From Rotaria sordida (lineage: Eukaryota; Rotifera; Eurotatoria; Philodinida; Philodinidae): DNA of 64,000 bases. The DNA is taken from positions 28,116 through 92,115 of the forward strand of contig CAJNOL010000742.1 in the NCBI GenBank assembly GCA_905250125.1, read 5' to 3'. The notes beneath the pieces were generated by a model. It ran no database searches. It was given only the letters and a program-made list of their open reading frames with translations, and had not been told where the DNA came from. Shown one piece after another: positions 59,801 to 64,000 of this stretch. Position 1 is the first letter of the stretch; every line of letters starts with the position of its first letter. Position numbers and translations under genes: made by a program.

Positions 59801-60824
59801 CTGAAATCGAACGAATTTATCAAAATACTCTCGAATATTAAGACACATTTGATTGCCAAAACATAAGAGCCAGACCGACAGCTCTGATATGTATATATAT
59901 ATAACAACATACTTATATGTCATATGTGACATGAAAATTTACTTGAGTTTAGAACACAGACACGAATTGAAAGTAAGCAAAATTTTTATAAACAATACCA
60001 TATATAATTCACTAGTACAATAGTTAACAAAAAAATCATGCTACATCAAATCTAAAAAACAAAAAATATAAAGAATAAATATTTTATATTATATTTCTTT
60101 TATGTTTACAAATAAAAGTGAAATAAGAAATTCTTATTGTATAGATTTCAATTTTTTGATTGCTCTATTATATTGATAATATATGAGGCATAATTTATTA
60201 TTGTATTCAAATTTCAGAATTTATAAACAATTAGTTTATAATGATTTATGATATTATTTTGTAAATATTTGTACAGTTTTTCTTTCACACTTGCTGCACT
60301 ATATTGCAATTAATATCTTTCATCATTGATATGTATTAACAATAGATAGAAAGTCATAAATCGAAACATATATTGATTAATCTCCTCTTTTATAATATCA
60401 GCAACTTCATCATGTTTTACATTTTAATCCTGGAGGGATTGTGCTAGTAGCCTTTTTTAAATATTAAGATGCAATCTCATATATTGATCTAGCAAGTAGA
60501 ATACTGTTCAATTAATATTTCATGATGTGCATAACAAATACTTATTATTTTGTAGTACAACAATCAGCTGCGATTAATAACCACTAAAATAAACATTTTT
60601 TTTTCCAAATTTTGCTCTTGCCTATTGAACAAAAACTAAACTATTTTACTAATTATTGCAATCATATCAATCATCCAATGTCACCGTTATACAGCAAGAA
60701 TATATATTCTATACAAAAAAAACAAACAAACTACTTCTGAATTATTGATTATGTAGCCATCAATTTATTAATTATAAATCTTGTAACTATCTTTGCCTAT
60801 CTTAATCATTGATATATATATATC
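56806..60824. other. Gene-poor region with inverted repeats and orphan fragments
   Basis: Apart from the inverted repeats around 56944-57709, nothing is firmly assignable. At 57768-57850 (minus) a short exon-like frame MSTAAVIECIRFIACIKWLW ends at a GTAATT donor-like site but no partner exon in the right phase was found. At 58281-58330 is a shrunken relative of the 242-bp element at 41.3 kb. Confidence 0.35.
56944..57709. repeat. Inverted repeat pair (~175-bp arms) flanking an open frame
   Basis: The left arm 56944-57118 and right arm 57535-57709 are reverse complements at about 75-80% by eye; shared words include GACATCACTTGTAT, GAGTAGATCTA and AACATATGA. Between them lies a 101-codon minus-strand open frame (57188-57493) with protein-like composition (NRIVLKQMINILHYC, PFHVVPSYGSYNSFSFFAF) preceded by an AAG acceptor-like site and ended by a GTGAGT donor-like site. 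It could be a captured or bracketed host exon, or two independent insertions of one element in opposite orientation. The family of the frame is not recognised. Confidence 0.5.
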
Positions 60825-61256
60825 TAGAGTGGCTCATAAGTAGTTTTACAATAAAAATTTGAATATCTACATTTTGTTTCACTCTATAGAGCTAATTGTT
60901 TTTTCTGTAATAGAGGAGACTTTAGCGTTTTTTTTCTATAAGAATAACATTTAAAAATATCATCATTGACTTCAATAATGAATTTCTATCTTTTACAATG
61001 TTGATGATAGTCCTAAGAGATCTATGTGTGCATATATTCATCTTTCAACTAAAATGTTCGATCGTGTGTTTCGTTCTGTGATGGGTAGTTGTTTTTTTTC
61101 TCTCACCATTGATATAGATATCTATCTTGTCTTAAGTAAAAGCGAGAGTTATTTTGACTTGCACATTCCCTATCCAAAAAGCAATTAGCCCCATAGAGTG
61201 AAACAGAACGGAGATATTGACATTTTTTATTGTAAAACTACTTATAGACCATTCTG
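60825..61256. mobile_element. 432-bp MITE with ~75-bp terminal inverted repeats
   Basis: The left end TAGAGTGGCTCATAAGTAGT continues through TTTTACAATAAAAA to GTTTCACTCTATAGAGCTAA. The inverse at the right end reads CAGAATGGTCTATAAGTAGT and GTTTCACTCTATGGGGCTAA. Repeats span about 60825-60899 and 61182-61256. TA follows the right end; the left flank has been mutated. No coding capacity. Confidence 0.7.
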
Positions 61257-62290
61257 TATATACTATAACAATAAATGAATCAAATTATTGATAAGTATAT
61301 TTTCTTAAATACATATTGATGATACTTTGTATATCTACACATTCTTCTTGACTTTTTAATAAAATACTAATAATCAGTACTAATATAGAACAAAAATTGA
61401 AAAGAACAGAAAACATGAATTCATCATTTCGATCTTTTTTTTAAAACATTTCTTCTATAAATTTCTATTTACAATAATCGAACAAATGATAGTCGGATTT
61501 AATAATGTGTATACTTGTTGAACATATCTATTTTTTCCATTCAATTGAGGAACAAATAATTGTAATTTTTATTGCTAAAGAAAAAAAAAACACTCGCAAT
61601 ATATAATGATGTATTTTACTGGTTCAAAAATATTATAAATAAAGCTAAAAAACAAAACCTAATAGCAAAAAATTATAAAAAGATCGAATGCATCTTTGTC
61701 AATGTGTTTTTTTTTGTTCTTATTATTCAAGGTTATTAAAAAAAGAAAAAAGAAAGATGGACATATGATGATATCAAATCACACTTCTTTTTTGCGTCGT
61801 TTTATATGTCTTTCTAGCTCATTTTCCCATTAAGACAAAAGAAAACGAGACAATGTCGTTGAATCTGACTGTCTAATCAAAAAGGCAAATCACTTCGCTT
61901 CAGTGACAACTGGAATATAAACGAGGGATTCAAATAAGACAGAATGAGAGAAACAAATGTTAATTACTAACAGCATATAATCTGAGTAGGAACAGATTTC
62001 TTCAAACCAAAAAAAAAAAAAAGAAAGAAATTCATCTCTCTCGGTTCAGTAATGATAAACAACAAAAGAAAGACTTCGAGGAAAAAAAATATATGAATAG
62101 ATAGAACTGATCTTCATTTATTCGGTTTCTTCAAACTGACAAGAAGTACAATAACATTCTTGCTATTGTGCTTTTGTCGAGTTTTATAATAATATCTATT
62201 TTTTTTTGTCCACAACAATCATTTAGATCATTTTTAACGTCAGTATAATTATTATTATCAGTGTACATCGTCATTTAACGTGTCTATACA
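61257..62290. other. Upstream region of the SLC6 gene
   Basis: AT-rich, no repeat or gene recognised. It presumably contains the promoter, but no motif can be assigned. Confidence 0.3.
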
Positions 62291-64000
62291 ATGAGTTCAA
62301 CAACACCACCAAAGCATCCATCAATGCCTTTACTTACAAAAAAGATAACATCATCAGCTAGTAATAGTTCAACATTAGGAACAAGTACTAATACACAACG
62401 AGCTACATCTGATGAAGATATTGCTCATAGTGTTGAAGCACCATTGGCAAGAGAATCTTCAAGTGGTTTTAATTATCAAACATTAACAGAAACATCTCCA
62501 TTAAATGAAACAAAAACAAAAACTAGACCACCAGTTCGTTCACATAGTTCAACAAATGCTGAACTTAGTTATCATTTACAACAATTAAAAAATTTAAGTA
62601 AACGTAAACCAACACTTAGTAATGATGATCGTAATAAAAATGAAGAACGTATTCGTTTAACATCATCAAATCTTAAAATTGTATGTAATGAAAATGGTAA
62701 CGAAACATCATTACTTTCAACAATGGAATTAAAAACAATGGAAACAAGTACTGATTTACCTGTTTCATGGAAACCAGCAATACAACAAGTTACTATTCCA
62801 AGAGATTCATGGGATCATAAAATTGAATTTCTTCTTGCTGTTATTGGTTATGCTGTTGATTTAGGTCAGATCTTATTTATTGTGTCTTTTGAAAAAAAAA
62901 CAAACAAATACTTTAATATTTAGGCAATGTCTGGCGTTTTCCAACAACAGTTTATAAGCATGGTGGTGGAGCTTTTTTTATTCCTTATTTTATTCTTCTA
63001 ATTTTTGGTGGTTTACCACTCTTCTAGTATATATATAATCTTATTCAAATAACTTATATTGATTTTTATTTTTATAGTATGGAACTTGCTCTTGGTCAAT
63101 ATCATCGAGCAGGTGTATTCACAATATGGAAACATGTAAGTTTATTTTTTCTTGAATTTAATTTATGTTAAAATTTTCTTCTCAGATTTGTCCATTAGTC
63201 AAAGGTATTGGTTGGGCAACAGTATTAATTAATTTTATGACAGCAACATTTTATAATACAATTATATCATGGGCTGTTTATTATTTGGTTATGTCATTTA
63301 ATGGTTTGCGTACTGAATTACCATGGAAAAGTTGTGATCATAAATGGAACACAAAATGTTGTGTAGCAGCAGATGTAAAAGAATATCAATATTTATCTCA
63401 ATTAATTAATATGACAGAACAAAAATTAAATTCAACAATAACAGATTCATCTAAAAATTGTACTCGATTAGTATATTCAACAGAAGAATATTTTTAGTAA
63501 GTTTGTTTTGTTTTTTTAGAAATAAATAAATAAATAAAATAAACAAATGAATGTATTTTTAGTCGACGTCTTCAAGAAGTAGATAAAGCAGATGGATTTA
63601 ATAATTTAGGCAAAGTTAAATGGGAACTTGCTTTAAGTCTTTTAGTTGTTTTTGTTCTTGTCTATTTTGCTCTTTGGAAAGGAATTAAAAGTTCAGGCAA
63701 AGTTAGTTTATTTTCTTTTTTTTTTAAATATTCGATGATCATATAGTTAAATTTCATGATTTTTTATTTTCATTAAGGCTGTATGGATTACTGCTATTGC
63801 TCCATATGCAGTTTTATTTATTCTTTTAATACGTGGTGTTACTTTATCTGGTGCATCGATTGGCATACGATATTATCTGCGACCGAATATGGAATTATTG
63901 AAAGATTTTGCTGTATGAATACATTTTTCAATCATAAAAAAAAAAAAAGTAATGTCTACTTTTATTTTATTAATAGATTTGGAATGCAGCAGCTACTCAA
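62291..64000 (+). CDS. SLC6 biogenic-amine (serotonin/dopamine-type) transporter, 5' part
   Basis: Seven exons to the window edge, in frame: 62291-62864, 62924-63026, 63078-63135, 63186-63496, 63563-63701, 63778-63912, 63977-64000+ (448 codons so far). A ~180-residue polar N-terminal tail precedes TM1 [14 protein letters not shown], whose Asp (YAVD) is the amine-binding residue of monoamine transporters (Gly in GABA/glycine members). Then [47 protein letters not shown], and the large extracellular loop with a [10 protein letters not shown] pair and Asn glycosylation sites. TM3 has [23 protein letters not shown] and RGVTLSGA match SERT/DAT-type proteins. Na+/Cl-coupled reuptake at the plasma membrane. 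Which amine is carried cannot be told. Confidence 0.93.

Noticed and set aside
1-64000. CRISPR arrays, bacterial operons, ribosomal RNA genes
   Set aside because: No regularly spaced direct repeats of CRISPR type, no Shine-Dalgarno/operon layout and no rRNA sequence seen; intron structure shows a eukaryote.

Overview
This is eukaryotic genomic DNA: strongly AT-rich, with genes broken by many very short GT-AG introns (mostly about 48-65 bp), no operons, and long gene-poor stretches full of decayed transposons. The gene set is animal: a TRPV channel, an SLC6 monoamine transporter, erlectin, LSm10, eL42, an SLC43-type transporter, and a PDZ muscle/cytoskeletal-type protein. Islands of TGTGGG/CCCACA at about 27.8, 31.1 and 51.4 kb match the telomeric repeat known from bdelloid rotifers. 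My best guess is therefore a bdelloid rotifer, probably an AT-rich Rotaria-like species. The organism is inferred, not proven.

Layout. 0-12.5 kb (all minus strand): a secreted Pro/Glu-rich protein cut by the window edge; two adjacent single-pass membrane proteins with long disordered tails (518 and 510 aa); a chymotrypsin-fold serine protease; and a 13-exon SLC43-like transporter whose longest intron holds a decayed inverted-repeat element. 12.5-21.4 kb: transposon graveyard with an N gap, three foldback elements flanked by TA, a hAT transposase relic and several unnamed repeats. 21.4-24.1 kb: TRPV-like channel, plus strand. 25.0-27.7 kb: a Tc1/mariner element inserted into a decayed piggyBac transposase. 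27.7-31.2 kb: a segment bracketed by two head-to-head telomere-like arrays. It carries a frameshifted multi-pass membrane gene, a tRNA-like relic and a small orphan ORF. 32.2-43.1 kb (minus): LSm10, erlectin, a B-box/coiled-coil/propeller protein, and hAT-like miniature elements, two of them with clear target-site duplications. 43-48 kb: repeats, including a cluster of CAAGATCTTG palindromes. 48.3-52.5 kb: PDZ protein (+) and ribosomal protein eL42 (-). 52.5-62.3 kb: mostly empty AT-rich DNA, but containing a previously hidden four-exon gene for an 89-aa secreted peptide (56379-56805, minus). 62.3-64 kb: 5' part of an SLC6 biogenic-amine transporter that runs off the window.

The genes do not form a pathway. 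They look like ordinary dispersed metazoan genes separated by mobile DNA, and the unusually long introns in otherwise compact genes tend to coincide with inserted repeats. The most novel items are the hidden secreted peptide gene, the paired membrane/disordered-tail genes, the telomere-repeat-bracketed segment, and the foldback elements sharing an 18-bp core. All splice sites were called by eye from reading-frame continuity and GT/AG signals.
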